The position numbers and the translations under genes are program-made. The notes beneath the pieces are model-generated. The model was not told the origin of the DNA. It ran no database searches and saw nothing but the letters and a program-made list of their open reading frames with translations. A DNA stretch of 64,000 bases from Sphingomonas canadensis (GTDB lineage Bacteria; Pseudomonadota; Alphaproteobacteria; Sphingomonadales; Sphingomonadaceae): positions 288,412-352,411 of the forward strand of contig NZ_JAPDRA010000004.1 of the NCBI RefSeq assembly GCF_026013525.1, read 5' to 3'. Numbering within the stretch: the first letter of the stretch is position 1; each line of letters starts with the position of its first letter. Shown here piece after piece: positions 53,844 through 63,308 of the stretch.

Positions 53844-54518
53844 GTGACCCAAACTACCGCCCGCACCAGAACACGCTGGTATGACGACGCCTGCGGCACC
53901 GCGCTGGGCCTGGAGCTGGTGGGCGAGCGCTGGTCGCTGCTGATCGTGCGCGAGCTTATGTTCGGCGGAAGACGGTTCAATGAACTGCGCGCCGGGCTGC
54001 CCGGGATCAGCGCCAATGTGCTTACACAGCGGCTGGAAGGGCTGGAGGCGAGCCGAATCCTCACGCGGCGCAAGCTGCCCCCGCCCGCATCGGCGCAGAT
54101 CTATGAGCTGACGCCCTGGGGCTATGAGGCGGAGACGATCATCCAGGAGCTGGGCCGCTGGGCCACGCGCTCGCCCGATCACGATCCCACGCTGCCGCTG
54201 TCCGCCGCGTCGATCATGCTGTCGTTCCGCACGATGATCTCGGTGGAACGCGCGGGCGATCTGGACGCAGTGATCGGCTTCCGCTTCGGGCCGGAGGCGT
54301 TCCGCGCGCACCTGCACCGCGGCATCACGGTCCGCCGCGAGGAACCGGCGGACGCCGCGCTGGTGTTCGACACCGATCCGGTGACGCTTGCCTCGCTGGT
54401 CTATGGCGGCCGTCCGTTCGCCGATGCGGAGGCCGCAGGCGTGCTGCGGATCGCGGGCGATCGCGCGCTGGCGGAACGCTTCGTCACGCTGTTCCCGCTA
54501 CCGCCCAAGATCGCCTGA
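53844..54518 (+). CDS. HxlR-type winged-helix regulator with C-terminal SCP2-like domain
   Basis: A 224-residue regulator. Residues ~12-105 are an HxlR winged helix (CGTALGLELVGERWSLLIVR, FNELRAGLPGISANVLTQRL, YELTPWGYEAETIIQELGRW). Residues ~120-224 resemble a sterol-carrier-type ligand pocket (FRFGPEAFRAHLHRGITVRR, SLVYGGRPFADAEAAGVLRI), a fusion found in a subset of HxlR proteins. It may sense a hydrophobic ligand. GTG start. It is divergent from the VOC/DUF1428 cluster and likely controls it. Confidence 0.88.
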   Translation: MTQTTARTRTRWYDDACGTALGLELVGERWSLLIVRELMFGGRRFNELRAGLPGISANVLTQRLEGLEASRILTRRKLPPPASAQIYELTPWGYEAETIIQELGRWATRSPDHDPTLPLSAASIMLSFRTMISVERAGDLDAVIGFRFGPEAFRAHLHRGITVRREEPADAALVFDTDPVTLASLVYGGRPFADAEAAGVLRIAGDRALAERFVTLFPLPPKIA

Positions 54519-54535
54519 CGCGGGCGGGCAGCCCC

Positions 54536-55576
54536 CTACAGCCCCTCGATCCAGGCGCCGTGCGCATGGGCGAGCGCCACCATGCGCGTCTCGCCGCCGC
54601 CGGGCCACATCGTCACCAGCACCTCATGCCGGGCCAGATCGCGGTTCGGCTCCATCCGCACCCAGGCGAGCGGGTGCTCGAAGCTCGCCGCCGCGCCCGC
54701 TCTCGCCATCGCCGCGGCGATGCGCCCGCGCCGCGCGTCGCCCAGATACTGCCACACCACCGAATGGACGAGCACGCGCGTCACGCCCTCCGCCTGCGGC
54801 TCGGCCAGCCGCGCCTCGACCCAATCGGCCGCGTCGCCCGCCTCCAGCGCCACCGGCTTTTCCAGGATCATCGCGATCGCGCGCGCCAGCCGGTCCACCC
54901 GCTCATGCGCCTCAGCCCAGACATAGGAGGCGAGCCGCCGCCCCGCCTCGCGATCGGCAACGTCGATCGGCTGGACGTCCACCCCGCGCACCGACACGAA
55001 GCGCACCTCCGCATCGGGCGGCGGGTTGCCGCGCCATTCGGGGGCGATCCGCACCAGCGAATCCTGCGGCCCGGCGCGCACGCCGCCCAGATCGAAGGCG
55101 AAGCGATCGATCAGCAGGTTGATCCCCGCGCTCGATCCGATCTCCAGCAGCTCGAACGGCTGGCCGAAGCGCGCGGCGACATGCAGCAGCCCGGTCATCA
55201 GCGCGCCCGCGCGGCCCGCCTCGTTGGTCTGCGGCGGGCCGTCCAGCCAGGGCAGGATCGCCGTGTCATGCTTCGCCAGCGCATCGGCCAGGATCGCGCC
55301 CACCGCCGCCGGATCACGCTCCCTGCCCGAGAACACCCGCACGAGCGCCGCATGCCCGCGCTGCGCCAGCGCGTTCAGCCCGCCCACCAGCCGCAGCGGC
55401 AGCGCGTCGGCGATCGGATGGCCCGGCCAGTCGAGCACGGCGGCGCCCGTGCGGCTCTCGCGGTTGAGCGCATCGGCCAGCGCGGAACAGACCCCGGCGG
55501 TCACCGGCGCGTCCATCACCGTGCAGAAATGCGCCTGGGTGCGGAACGCCTCGCGGATCGCTGCTTCGTTCGCCAT
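54536..55576 (-). CDS. DUF2332 family protein
   Basis: A 346-residue soluble protein starting [20 protein letters not shown]. It has a methyltransferase-like glycine loop, [20 protein letters not shown] near residue 150, and the DUF2332 segments [20 protein letters not shown] and [20 protein letters not shown]. The glycine-rich loop hints at a nucleotide- or SAM-binding Rossmann fold, but no activity is known. The ATG at 55576 follows AGGTGG. It converges on the HxlR gene and is divergent from hisG. Confidence 0.85.
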   Translation of the reverse strand: MANEAAIREAFRTQAHFCTVMDAPVTAGVCSALADALNRESRTGAAVLDWPGHPIADALPLRLVGGLNALAQRGHAALVRVFSGRERDPAAVGAILADALAKHDTAILPWLDGPPQTNEAGRAGALMTGLLHVAARFGQPFELLEIGSSAGINLLIDRFAFDLGGVRAGPQDSLVRIAPEWRGNPPPDAEVRFVSVRGVDVQPIDVADREAGRRLASYVWAEAHERVDRLARAIAMILEKPVALEAGDAADWVEARLAEPQAEGVTRVLVHSVVWQYLGDARRGRIAAAMARAGAAASFEHPLAWVRMEPNRDLARHEVLVTMWPGGGETRMVALAHAHGAWIEGL

Positions 55577-55641
55577 GGTCCACCTCCGTATGGCGCGCGT
55601 GTTGCGCATGCCCGCCCCCGCAAGTAAAGGGCCGCACTCCG

Positions 55642-56304
55642 ATGACCGAGCCGTTGATCCTCGCCGTTCCCAAGGGGCGCATTCTCGAAGAATGCCTGCC
55701 GCTGCTGGCGCGCGTGGGAATCGAGCCGGAGCCGGCCTTTTCCGACGAATCGAGCCGCGCGCTGCGGTTCCGCACCAACCGGCCGGGAATCGACCTGATC
55801 CGGGTGCGCGCGTTCGACGTCGCGACCTTCGTCGCGCATGGCGCAGCGCAGCTCGGCATCGTGGGATCGGACGTGCTGGCGGAGTTCGATTATTCGGAGC
55901 TCTATGCGCCCGTGGACCTGGGCATCGGCCATTGCCGCCTGTCGGTGGCCGAGCCCGCGGACCTGGCCGCGAAGGACGATCCGCGCGGCTGGAGCCATGT
56001 GCGCATCGCCACCAAATATCCCAACGCCACCCGCCGCCATTTCGAGGCGCGCGGCGTGCAGGCCGAATGCGTCAAGCTGAACGGCGCGATGGAGCTGGCC
56101 CCGGTGCTGGGCCTGGCCCCGCGCATCGTGGACCTGGTCTCGTCCGGCCGCACGCTGAAGGAGAACGGGCTGGTCGAGGTGGAGGTGATCGCGCAGGTCA
56201 CCAGCCGGCTGATCGCCAATCGCGCCGCGTTCAAGACGCGGCCGGAGGTGGTGCCGCTGGTAGACGCCTTCCGCCGCGCGGTGATCGGGGCGGACGCGGC
56301 ATGA
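55642..56304 (+). CDS. hisG: ATP phosphoribosyltransferase, short form HisG
   Basis: A 220-residue enzyme for the first step of histidine synthesis (ATP + PRPP). It starts [20 protein letters not shown], has [20 protein letters not shown] and the PRPP loop region [20 protein letters not shown]. The C-terminal regulatory domain of the long form is missing, as in all short HisG proteins, which need the HisRS-like partner HisZ. No hisZ is in the window. It overlaps hisD by four bases (ATGA). Confidence 0.95.
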   Translation: MTEPLILAVPKGRILEECLPLLARVGIEPEPAFSDESSRALRFRTNRPGIDLIRVRAFDVATFVAHGAAQLGIVGSDVLAEFDYSELYAPVDLGIGHCRLSVAEPADLAAKDDPRGWSHVRIATKYPNATRRHFEARGVQAECVKLNGAMELAPVLGLAPRIVDLVSSGRTLKENGLVEVEVIAQVTSRLIANRAAFKTRPEVVPLVDAFRRAVIGADAA

Positions 56305-57590
56305 TCCGGCTGGACGCCACCACGCGCGAGTTCGGCTATGCCTTCACCCGGCTCGTCAACGCCCGGCGCGAGGCGGACGAGGATGTCGCGCGCGACGTGG
56401 CGGCGATCGTCGCCCGCGTCCGCGTGGAGGGCGACAGCGCGGTGCGCGACTACACCCGCCGCTTCGACCGCCACGATCTGGACGCCACCGGCTGGCGGAT
56501 CGACCGCGCCGATTGCGCCGCCGCCTGGGAGGCGCTGGACCCGGACCTGCGCACCGCGCTGGAGCTGGCGGCCGAACGCATCGCCGCCTTCCATGTGAAG
56601 CAGAAGCCGCAGGACAGCGAGACGATCGACGCGGCCGGCATCCGGCTGGGCAGCCGCTGGCGCGCGGTGGATGCGGCTGGCGTCTATGTCCCCGGCGGGC
56701 GCGCGGCCTATCCCAGTTCGGTGTTGATGAACGCCATCCCCGCCAAGGCGGCGGGCGTGGGCCGGCTGGTGATGGTGACGCCCACCCCGGATGGCGAGAC
56801 CAACCCGCTGGTGCTGGCCGCCGCCCATATCGCCGGAGTGGACGAGATCTGGCGCGTCGGCGGGGCGCAGGCGATCGCCGCGCTCGCCTATGGCACCGCC
56901 AGCATCCCGCCGGTGGACGTGATCACCGGCCCCGGCAACGCCTGGGTGGCCGAGGCGAAGCGCCAGCTTTACGGCGTCGTCGGCATCGACATGGTGGCGG
57001 GGCCGAGCGAGATCGTGGTGGTGGCGGACGGCAGGAACGATCCCGAATGGATCGCCGCCGACCTGCTGAGCCAGGCCGAGCATGATCCCACCAGCCAGTC
57101 GATCCTGTTCACCGACGACGCCGGTTTCGCCGATGCCGTCGCCGGCGCGGTGGATCGCCAGATCGCGACACTCTCCACCGCGGAGACCGCGCGCGCGAGC
57201 TGGGACGCCAACGGCGCGATCATCCGCGTGCGCAAGCTGGCCGACGCGCTGCCGCTGGTCGATCGCCTCGCGCCCGAGCATCTGGAGCTGGCCTGCGACG
57301 ATGCGGAGGCGCTGTTCCGCCAGGTGCGCCATGCCGGTTCGGTGTTCCTGGGCCGCCATACGCCGGAGGCGGTGGGCGATTATGTCGCGGGGCCGAACCA
57401 TGTGCTGCCCACCGGCCGCCGCGCGCGCTTCGCGTCCGGCCTGTCGGTGCTCGATTTCATGAAGCGCACCAGCTTCCTCGCGCTCGATGCCGCTGGGCTC
57501 GCCACGGTCGGCCCGGCCGCGGTCCGGCTGGCGGAGGCGGAGGGGCTGCCCGCGCATGCCAGATCGGTGGCGATCCGGCTCGAACGTTGA
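56301..57590 (+). CDS. hisD: Histidinol dehydrogenase HisD
   Basis: A 429-residue zinc enzyme catalysing the last two oxidations to histidine. Marks: [20 protein letters not shown] near residue 130, [20 protein letters not shown] near 210, the zinc-site Gln and His in [13 protein letters not shown] near residues 255-262, and [11 protein letters not shown] with the catalytic Glu-His pair near 325. Length is typical. Translation is coupled to hisG; nusB starts 18 bases after it. Confidence 0.96.
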   Translation: MIRLDATTREFGYAFTRLVNARREADEDVARDVAAIVARVRVEGDSAVRDYTRRFDRHDLDATGWRIDRADCAAAWEALDPDLRTALELAAERIAAFHVKQKPQDSETIDAAGIRLGSRWRAVDAAGVYVPGGRAAYPSSVLMNAIPAKAAGVGRLVMVTPTPDGETNPLVLAAAHIAGVDEIWRVGGAQAIAALAYGTASIPPVDVITGPGNAWVAEAKRQLYGVVGIDMVAGPSEIVVVADGRNDPEWIAADLLSQAEHDPTSQSILFTDDAGFADAVAGAVDRQIATLSTAETARASWDANGAIIRVRKLADALPLVDRLAPEHLELACDDAEALFRQVRHAGSVFLGRHTPEAVGDYVAGPNHVLPTGRRARFASGLSVLDFMKRTSFLALDAAGLATVGPAAVRLAEAEGLPAHARSVAIRLER

Positions 57591-57608
57591 TCTGATATTG
57601 GAATCCTG

Positions 57609-58070
57609 ATGCCCAGCCCGACCGCCAAGTCCCGCTCCAAAGCCCGCGCCGCCGCGCGGCTCGCCGCCGTGCAGGCGCTCTACCAGCGCGAGATGGAGAA
57701 CACCGCCATCCCCGTGCTGCTCCACGAATTCCACCAGCACCGGCTGGGCGCGACGATCGAGGGCGTGGAATACAGCCAAGCCGACGCCGATTTCTTCGAC
57801 GATATCGTCCGCGGCGTCGATGCCCGCCGCGCCGAGATCGACGAGCTGGTCGCCGCCCGGCTGACCGCCGAATGGAGCCTGGACCGGATCGACCGGCCGA
57901 TGCGCCAGATTCTGCGCGCGGGCACCTATGAGCTGCTGGCGCGCGCGGACGTGCCGGTGGGCGCGGTGATCAGCGAATATCTGGACGTTACCGACGCCTT
58001 CTACGGCCGGCGCGAGAAGGGCTTCGTAAACGGCGTGCTCGACGCGGTGGCGAAATCGGTGCGGGGATGA
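57609..58070 (+). CDS. nusB: Transcription antitermination factor NusB
   Basis: A 153-residue all-helical RNA-binding protein that joins NusE (S10) in the rRNA antitermination complex. The basic N terminus KSRSKARAAARLAAVQALYQ contains the boxA-binding residues. DFFDDIVRGVDARRAEIDEL, MRQILRAGTYELLAR and VISEYLDVTDAFYGRREKGF, then VNGVLDAVAK, complete the fold. It lies in the conserved order nusB-thiL. Confidence 0.95.
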   Translation: MPSPTAKSRSKARAAARLAAVQALYQREMENTAIPVLLHEFHQHRLGATIEGVEYSQADADFFDDIVRGVDARRAEIDELVAARLTAEWSLDRIDRPMRQILRAGTYELLARADVPVGAVISEYLDVTDAFYGRREKGFVNGVLDAVAKSVRG

Positions 58071-58095
58071 TCGCGGCGCGGCAGCGGCGGCGGCG

Positions 58096-58962
58096 GTGAA
58101 CGAGGCCGCGCTCCTCGCCCTGCTCCGCGGCATGCCGCTCCATCCCGGCGCGCGCGGGCTGGCCGACGATGCGGCGCAGCTCGACGGGCTGGTGCTGACC
58201 AGCGATACCATCGTCGAGGGCGTCCATTATCGCCCCGCCGATCCCCCCGAATCGGTGGGGTGGAAGCTGGCCGCGGTGAACCTGTCCGATCTCGCCGCCA
58301 AGGGCGCGGCGCCCGCCGGGTGCCTGCTCAACCACGCGCTGACCGGCGACGGCGGCTGGGATCGCGCCTTTCTGACCGGCCTGGGCGAGGCGCTGGAGCG
58401 CTATGGCATGCCGCTGCTGGGCGGCGATACCGTGTCGCTGCCCGCCGGGGCGCCGCGCGTGATGACGCTCACCGCGATCGGCCGCGCCGGGCCGCGCGTG
58501 CCCGAACGCGGCGGCGCGCGGGCCGGCGACGTGCTGTGGGTGACCGGCGCGATCGGCGGCGCGGGTGCCGGGCTGGCGGGCGCCCCGGCCTTTCTGGAAC
58601 GCTATCTCCGGCCCCTTCCCCGGCTGGCCGAGGGCGTCGCGCTCGCCCGCCAAGTCCATGCGATGATGGATGTTTCCGACGGCCTGCTGCTCGATGCCGC
58701 GCGGATGGCGGAGGCGAGCGGGCTGGCGGCCACGATCGCGCTCGACGCGGTGCCGCTGCCCCCCGGCTATTCCGGCACGGCGGAGCAGGCCGCTACCGCG
58801 GGCGACGATTACGAGCTGCTGTTCGCGCTGCCCCCGGGCGTGGAGCCCGCCGTTCCCGCCACGCGCATCGGCGGCTTCGCGGCGGGCCGGGGCCTGACGC
58901 TCAGCCTGCATGGGGCACCCCGCCCGCTTCCCGCCAGCCTGGGCTACACGCACGGCGGCTGA
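58096..58962 (+). CDS. thiL: Thiamine-monophosphate kinase ThiL
   Basis: A 288-residue ATP-dependent kinase making thiamine diphosphate. AIRS-like fold marks: GLADDAAQLDGLVLTSDTIV (metal-binding aspartates near residues 25-40), LAAVNLSDLAAKGAAPAGCL near 60, GGDTVSLPAG near 112, MMDVSDGLLLDAARMAEAS near 195, and AGDDYELLFALPPG near 240. The protein is on the short side, but all functional motifs are present. The start is GTG at 58096, 25 bases after nusB. Confidence 0.94.
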   Translation: MNEAALLALLRGMPLHPGARGLADDAAQLDGLVLTSDTIVEGVHYRPADPPESVGWKLAAVNLSDLAAKGAAPAGCLLNHALTGDGGWDRAFLTGLGEALERYGMPLLGGDTVSLPAGAPRVMTLTAIGRAGPRVPERGGARAGDVLWVTGAIGGAGAGLAGAPAFLERYLRPLPRLAEGVALARQVHAMMDVSDGLLLDAARMAEASGLAATIALDAVPLPPGYSGTAEQAATAGDDYELLFALPPGVEPAVPATRIGGFAAGRGLTLSLHGAPRPLPASLGYTHGG

Positions 58963-58983
58963 GCCGTCCGCCCCTCACGGCGC

Positions 58984-59013
58984 TTGCGCTCTCTGTGACG
59001 CGCTCTCTATAGG
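58984..59013 (+). promoter_or_regulatory. Possible promoter of hppA
   Basis: TTGCGC (58984-58989) and TATAGG (59008-59013) are spaced 18 bases apart in the 122-base gap between thiL and hppA. GTGAC and GTCAC flank the -10 as a small inverted repeat. A weak match, listed as the best candidate only. Confidence 0.25.
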
Positions 59014-59084
59014 TCACGCACCGAAATCCGTGATCCGGCGTCAAGAACCGGGGGCGGCCCGGGTAGACAGGGGAAGGCTCACCT

Positions 59085-61268
59085 ATGACGATTGTGCAAA
59101 TCGCCATCGTGTGCGGCGTTATCGCCGTTCTCTATGGCATTCTGACCAGTATGCAGGTGTTGAAGGCGCCGGCGGGCAACGAGAAGATGCAGAGCATCGC
59201 CGCCGCGATTCAGGAAGGCGCAAAGGCGTATCTCGGACGCCAATATCGTACCATCGCAATCGTCGGCGTGATCGTCGCCGTCGTTCTCTATTTCTCGCTC
59301 GGCACGCTCTCGACCGTCGGCTTCCTGATCGGCGCCGTGCTGTCGGGCGCCGCGGGCTTCGTGGGCATGCACATCTCGGTTCGCGCCAACGTCCGCACCG
59401 CGGAGGCCGCGCGCGGATCGCTGCAGGGCGGGCTGACGCTCGCGTTCCGTTCGGGCGCGATCACCGGCATGCTGGTGGCGGGCCTGGGCCTGCTGTCGAT
59501 CGCGGTGCTGTTCTGGGCGCTGACCGGCCCGGGCGGGCTTGCCCCCAATTCGCGCAAGGTGATCGAGGCGCTGACCGCGCTGGCGTTCGGCGCGTCGCTG
59601 ATCTCGATCTTCGCGCGCCTGGGCGGCGGCATCTTCACCAAGGCCGCCGACGTCGGCGCCGACCTGGTCGGCAAGGTCGAGGCGGGCATTCCGGAGGATG
59701 ACCCCCGCAACCCGGCCGTGATCGCCGACAATGTGGGCGACAATGTCGGCGACTGCGCCGGCATGGCTGCCGACCTGTTCGAAACCTATGTCGTCACGCT
59801 CGGCCTCACCATGGTGTCGGTCGCGCTGCTGATGCCGGGGCTGGAAGCGGGGCCGCTGCTCGCGCTGATGTCGCTGCCGCTGATCATCGGCGGCGTGTGC
59901 ATCATCACCTCGATCGCCGGCACCTATGCCGTCCGCCTGGGCGCCAGCCAGTCGATCATGGGCGCGCTCTACAAGGGCTTCTGGACCACCGCGGTACTCT
60001 CGATCCCGCTGATCTATTTCGCCACCCAGTACACGCTGGGCGACCTGAACGCCGTGATCAACGGTGCAGGCCCGCTGGGCGATCTGGCCGGCGCAGCGCC
60101 CAGCTTCACCGGCATGGACCTGTTCTGGTGCATGATGATCGGCCTGGCCGTCACCGCGCTGCTGGTGTGGATCACCGAATATTACACCGGCACCAACTAT
60201 CGCCCGGTCAAGTCGATCGCCAAGGCATCGGTGACCGGCCACGGCACCAACGTGATCCAGGGCCTGGCGATCAGCCTGGAATCGACCGCGCTGCCGACGC
60301 TGGTGATCGTGGCCGCGGTGATCGCGACCTATCAGATCGCGGGCATCATCGGTGTGGCCTTCGCCGCCACGTCGCTGCTCGCGCTCGCGGGCATGGTGGT
60401 CGCGCTCGACGCCTATGGCCCGGTGACCGACAACGCCGGCGGCATCGCCGAGATGGCGGGGCTGGAGGACGAGGTCCGCGTCAAGACCGACGCGCTCGAC
60501 GCGGTGGGCAACACCACCAAGGCGGTGACCAAGGGCTATGCGATCGGTTCGGCCGCGCTGGCGGCGCTGGTGCTGTTCGGCGCCTATACGACCGACCTCA
60601 AGGAGTTCTTCCCGGACGTGCCGGTCGATTTCTCGCTGTCCAACCCCTATGTCATCGTCGGGCTGCTGCTCGGCGCGCTGCTGCCGTACCTGTTCGGTGC
60701 GATGGGCATGACCGCGGTGGGCCGCGCGGCGGGATCGGTGGTCGAGGACGTCCGCGACCAGTTCGCCAAGAACAAGGGCATCATGGAGGGCACCAGCAAG
60801 CCCGACTATGCCCGCACCGTGGACATCGTGACCAAGGCGGCGATCAAGGAGATGATCATCCCCTCGCTGCTGCCGGTGCTGGCGCCGGTGGTGGTGTTCT
60901 TCGTGATCTCCTGGGTGGCCGCGTTCGGCGCCCCGGCGGACCTGATCGATTTCGCCGACGCCGATGCCTATGGCCGCGCCCAGGGCTTCGCCGCGGTGGG
61001 CGCGCTGCTGCTGGGCGTGATCGTGTCGGGCCTGTTCGTCGCCATCTCGATGACCTCGGGCGGCGGCGCATGGGACAATGCGAAGAAGTACATCGAAGAC
61101 GGCAACCACGGCGGCAAGGGCTCCGACGCCCATAAGGCCGCGGTTACCGGCGACACGGTTGGCGATCCCTACAAGGACACCGCGGGTCCCGCGGTGAACC
61201 CGATGATCAAGATCACCAACATCGTGGCGCTGCTGCTGCTCGCCGCGCTCGCGGGCGGAGGGGCCTGA
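59085..61268 (+). CDS. hppA: Membrane-bound proton-translocating pyrophosphatase HppA
   Basis: A 727-residue pump with about 16 helices that couples PPi hydrolysis to H+ export. The active-site motifs are intact: [20 protein letters not shown] near residue 190, [20 protein letters not shown] near 210, and late [20 protein letters not shown]. The K+-dependence position reads [12 protein letters not shown] (lysine where K+-requiring enzymes have alanine), which predicts the K+-independent class. The cell also has soluble ppa, so this enzyme probably conserves PPi energy. Confidence 0.96.
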   Translation: MTIVQIAIVCGVIAVLYGILTSMQVLKAPAGNEKMQSIAAAIQEGAKAYLGRQYRTIAIVGVIVAVVLYFSLGTLSTVGFLIGAVLSGAAGFVGMHISVRANVRTAEAARGSLQGGLTLAFRSGAITGMLVAGLGLLSIAVLFWALTGPGGLAPNSRKVIEALTALAFGASLISIFARLGGGIFTKAADVGADLVGKVEAGIPEDDPRNPAVIADNVGDNVGDCAGMAADLFETYVVTLGLTMVSVALLMPGLEAGPLLALMSLPLIIGGVCIITSIAGTYAVRLGASQSIMGALYKGFWTTAVLSIPLIYFATQYTLGDLNAVINGAGPLGDLAGAAPSFTGMDLFWCMMIGLAVTALLVWITEYYTGTNYRPVKSIAKASVTGHGTNVIQGLAISLESTALPTLVIVAAVIATYQIAGIIGVAFAATSLLALAGMVVALDAYGPVTDNAGGIAEMAGLEDEVRVKTDALDAVGNTTKAVTKGYAIGSAALAALVLFGAYTTDLKEFFPDVPVDFSLSNPYVIVGLLLGALLPYLFGAMGMTAVGRAAGSVVEDVRDQFAKNKGIMEGTSKPDYARTVDIVTKAAIKEMIIPSLLPVLAPVVVFFVISWVAAFGAPADLIDFADADAYGRAQGFAAVGALLLGVIVSGLFVAISMTSGGGAWDNAKKYIEDGNHGGKGSDAHKAAVTGDTVGDPYKDTAGPAVNPMIKITNIVALLLLAALAGGGA

Positions 61269-61276
61269 CGGCCGGC

Positions 61277-61321
61277 TCCGGCGGCCATGGGCGTGCCATC
61301 GCGCAGCCCGTGGCCGCCGGA
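61277..61321 (+). terminator. Hairpin terminator after hppA
   Basis: A 15-bp stem (arms 61277-61291 and 61307-61321, one G-T pair) with a 15-nt loop begins 9 bases after the hppA stop. Only a short T-run (TTTT) comes ten bases later, so termination may need Rho. Confidence 0.55.
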
Positions 61322-61446
61322 CGGTCCGCCGTTTTCCCGGGGCGGGACGCCCTGACTTTCCAGATACGCCGGGTATCATGCGGCTGGCCGCCGGCCATCG
61401 CACTGCACACGGCACGATCCGTCTCGCCAAAATGGCGGATTCCGCG

Positions 61447-61480
61447 TAAAAAAAGCCAGGTTACCGAAGTAACCTGGCTT
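61447..61480 (-). terminator. Intrinsic terminator acting on the minus strand
   Basis: Perfect 12-bp stem with arms AAGCCAGGTTAC and GTAACCTGGCTT; read on the minus strand the loop is TTCG, an extra-stable tetraloop, and a T-run follows. On the plus strand no T-run follows. The hairpin therefore ends a minus-strand transcript, yet no minus-strand gene lies upstream of it within the gap. Confidence 0.8.
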
Positions 61481-61514
61481 GCGACCCGACGGATTACTCT
61501 CGCTCGGTTGTCGC
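61448..61514 (-). ncRNA. Candidate small RNA ending at the UUCG terminator
   Basis: Inferred from a strong minus-strand terminator without a protein gene. On that strand TATAAC (61521-61516) could serve as a -10. The RNA would start near 61510-61514 and fold as GCGAC-AA-CCG pairing with CGG-GTCGC, followed by the terminator hairpin, about 65 nt in all. The -35 is not recognisable and the exact 5' end is a guess. It lies about 190 bases upstream of luxR in the opposite direction. Confidence 0.4.
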
Positions 61515-61696
61515 GGTTATAGCTATTGATCCATTTCGGCGAAAGTCTGAAATCGCCGACTATCGCAAATCATCGCTAAGCCATCACCGCCGAAGCGATC
61601 CAGCGGCAACCGCACCAAATCGGCGCACATCGCCACTTGATCGCGGCCCGCAACCTGCCCTAGTCTATGCCCGGGTTCGCAAAAGGGGGCGGAAAA

Positions 61697-62452
61697 TTGT
61701 CCCAACTCGAAGATGTGAACAGCTTCATCGGAAAGGTGCGTGCGATCAGCACGGCCGACGATCTTCGCCTGTTGATGGAATCGATCACCAGGGAAATGGG
61801 TTTCGCCAACTATTCGCTGTTCCAGCATGTTCATAGCTGGGACTGGAACAGCCAAAGCGCGCTGGCGATCTCCAACTATCCGACCGGCTGGATCGAGTAT
61901 TTCTTTTCAAAGCAGTTCAACCGGTTCGATCCGGTACTTCGCGCGGCGCAGCGCACCGCGCTGGGCTTTCGCTGGGACGAGATTCCACGGATGCTGCCGC
62001 TCAGCCCCAAGCAACTCCGCGTGCTGGAGGCCGGGCGCCGTTCGGGCATGGCCAACGGCTTCACCGTCCCCGCCAACATCCCGGGCGAGGCGACCGGATC
62101 GTGCAGCTTCGTGGTGCCCGGCAACGTCGCGCTGCCCGAACGCAACCTCAGCATGGCGCATCTGATCGGCGGATTCGGCTATGAGGCCGCGCGCCAGCTA
62201 TGGACGCGCCAGGTGGGCATCGTCCGCCGCGCCGGGCCTGCGCGGCTCACCCCGCGCCAGCACGACTGCCTGGTGCTCGTCGCCCAGGGCAAGACCGATT
62301 GGGAGATCGCCCAGGTGCTCGGCCTGAAGGAAAGCACCGTCAACGGCTATATCGACGACGCCAAGGCGGCACTGGGCGTCACCCGCCGCTCGCAACTGGT
62401 CACGCGCGCGCTGTACGAAGGCCACATCTGCCTCAGCGAGGCGCTGCAATAG
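61697..62452 (+). CDS. LuxR-family quorum-sensing regulator
   Basis: A 251-residue acyl-homoserine-lactone receptor. The N-terminal autoinducer domain keeps the ligand-pocket residues: ISNYPTGWIEYFFSKQFNRF followed by DPV (Trp, Tyr, Asp), LGFRWDEIPRM (Trp) and GMANGFTVPANIPGEATG (Gly). The C-terminal LuxR helix-turn-helix runs LTPRQHDCLVLVAQGKTDWE and VLGLKESTVNGYIDDAKAAL. TTG at 61697 is preferred because GGGGGCGGA stands correctly before it; an ATG ten codons upstream lacks a ribosome site. luxI follows after 221 bases. Confidence 0.9.
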   Translation: MSQLEDVNSFIGKVRAISTADDLRLLMESITREMGFANYSLFQHVHSWDWNSQSALAISNYPTGWIEYFFSKQFNRFDPVLRAAQRTALGFRWDEIPRMLPLSPKQLRVLEAGRRSGMANGFTVPANIPGEATGSCSFVVPGNVALPERNLSMAHLIGGFGYEAARQLWTRQVGIVRRAGPARLTPRQHDCLVLVAQGKTDWEIAQVLGLKESTVNGYIDDAKAALGVTRRSQLVTRALYEGHICLSEALQ

Positions 62453-62673
62453 GCACGTCTTCGCCGGAGCGGTGCCGGCGCGCGCCCCCATCCGGCCGCC
62501 GATAGGACACCCGGGCGGGGGAGCCGACCGGCACCGCAACCATTTCGCCCCTTCCGAGCCGGCATCCAGCAGCGTCTTTGCCCGAAATCGCGAAAATCCC
62601 CCCCGTTTTGGCGGGGTGCGGCGCGCGTCCCGGAATCGCATCTTGCGCCCGTCGCATTCGACGGGAGGAAGAG

Positions 62674-63285
62674 ATGCTTCACGCCGTCCAGGGTTTCGAT
62701 CATCCCGAACAGGCGGGCCTGATCGCCTCGATGTTCGCCGATCGCAAGCGCGTGTTCGTGGACCTGCTGGGCTGGGACGTGCCGCATGACGCGGTGTCCG
62801 AACGCGACCAGTTCGACGGGGCGGACGCCGAATATCTGATCTTCGCCCAGGGCGACGACCATATCGCCTCGCTGCGCCTGCTGCGGACCGATGGCCCGCA
62901 CCTGCTGGGATCGGTCTTCCCCGATCTGGTGCATGGCGACGTGCCCGGCGGGCCGGACATCCGCGAGATTTCCCGCTTCTGCATCTCGCCGCGCCATCGC
63001 GGCCCGGTGCGGCTGCAGGCGCGGCGGCTGCTGGCCACGGCGCTGACCGAATATGCGCTGCTGTTCGGGCTCAGCGCCTATACCGCGGTGGCGCACGTCA
63101 GCCGGATGAGCAACCTGTTCGCCACCGGCTGGCGCATCCGGCCGCTGGGCCTGCCCGACCTGGAGGCGCAGCACCCCTCCGCGGCGCTGATCATCGAGAT
63201 CGACGCCAACACCCCCCATCTTCTGCAGCGTTCGGGCCGTTACGAGCACGCCCGGCTGCAGTTCGCCACACGCATGGCGGCCTGA
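62674..63285 (+). CDS. LuxI-type acyl-homoserine-lactone synthase
   Basis: A 203-residue enzyme that makes the AHL signal from SAM and acyl-ACP. Conserved catalytic residues are visible in order: RKRVFVDLLGWDVPHD (Arg, Phe, Trp), SERDQFDGADAEYLIFAQGD (Asp pair), ASLRLLRT, and the signature EISRFCISPRHRG (E-x-x-R near residue 100). The ATG has GGGAGGAAGAG upstream, the strongest ribosome site of the locus. The acyl chain length cannot be read from the sequence. It pairs with the upstream luxR. Confidence 0.92.
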   Translation: MLHAVQGFDHPEQAGLIASMFADRKRVFVDLLGWDVPHDAVSERDQFDGADAEYLIFAQGDDHIASLRLLRTDGPHLLGSVFPDLVHGDVPGGPDIREISRFCISPRHRGPVRLQARRLLATALTEYALLFGLSAYTAVAHVSRMSNLFATGWRIRPLGLPDLEAQHPSAALIIEIDANTPHLLQRSGRYEHARLQFATRMAA

Positions 63286-63308
63286 GCGCCGCCGGAAGGA
63301 GGAACAGC

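Larger units (their letters stand above)
61269..61696. other. Long non-coding gap between hppA and luxR
   Basis: This stretch of about 430 bases has no convincing protein gene; open frames here are short and lack coding-type codon use. It holds a hairpin after hppA, an intrinsic terminator pointing to the minus strand, a possible minus-strand small RNA, and the luxR leader with a GGGGGCGGA ribosome site. It is the largest gene-free region in the window. Confidence 0.7.

Noticed and set aside
55026..56300. A long N-terminal extension of hisD through hisG
   Set aside because: Same-frame read-through with no conserved sequence; the ATG overlapping the hisG stop gives the correct hisD length.
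59079..61430. A 783-codon minus-strand frame opposite hppA
   Set aside because: Shadow frame with repetitive His/Arg/Gly composition; hppA on the other strand has all active-site motifs.
61523..61855. A 110-codon minus-strand frame across the luxR start
   Set aside because: It overlaps the well-supported luxR coding region, lacks a ribosome site and shows no family resemblance.
62594..62611. Terminator or lux box between luxR and luxI
   Set aside because: Only a 5-bp CCCCG/CGGGG stem without T-run and no convincing 20-bp lux-type dyad could be found, so neither is claimed.
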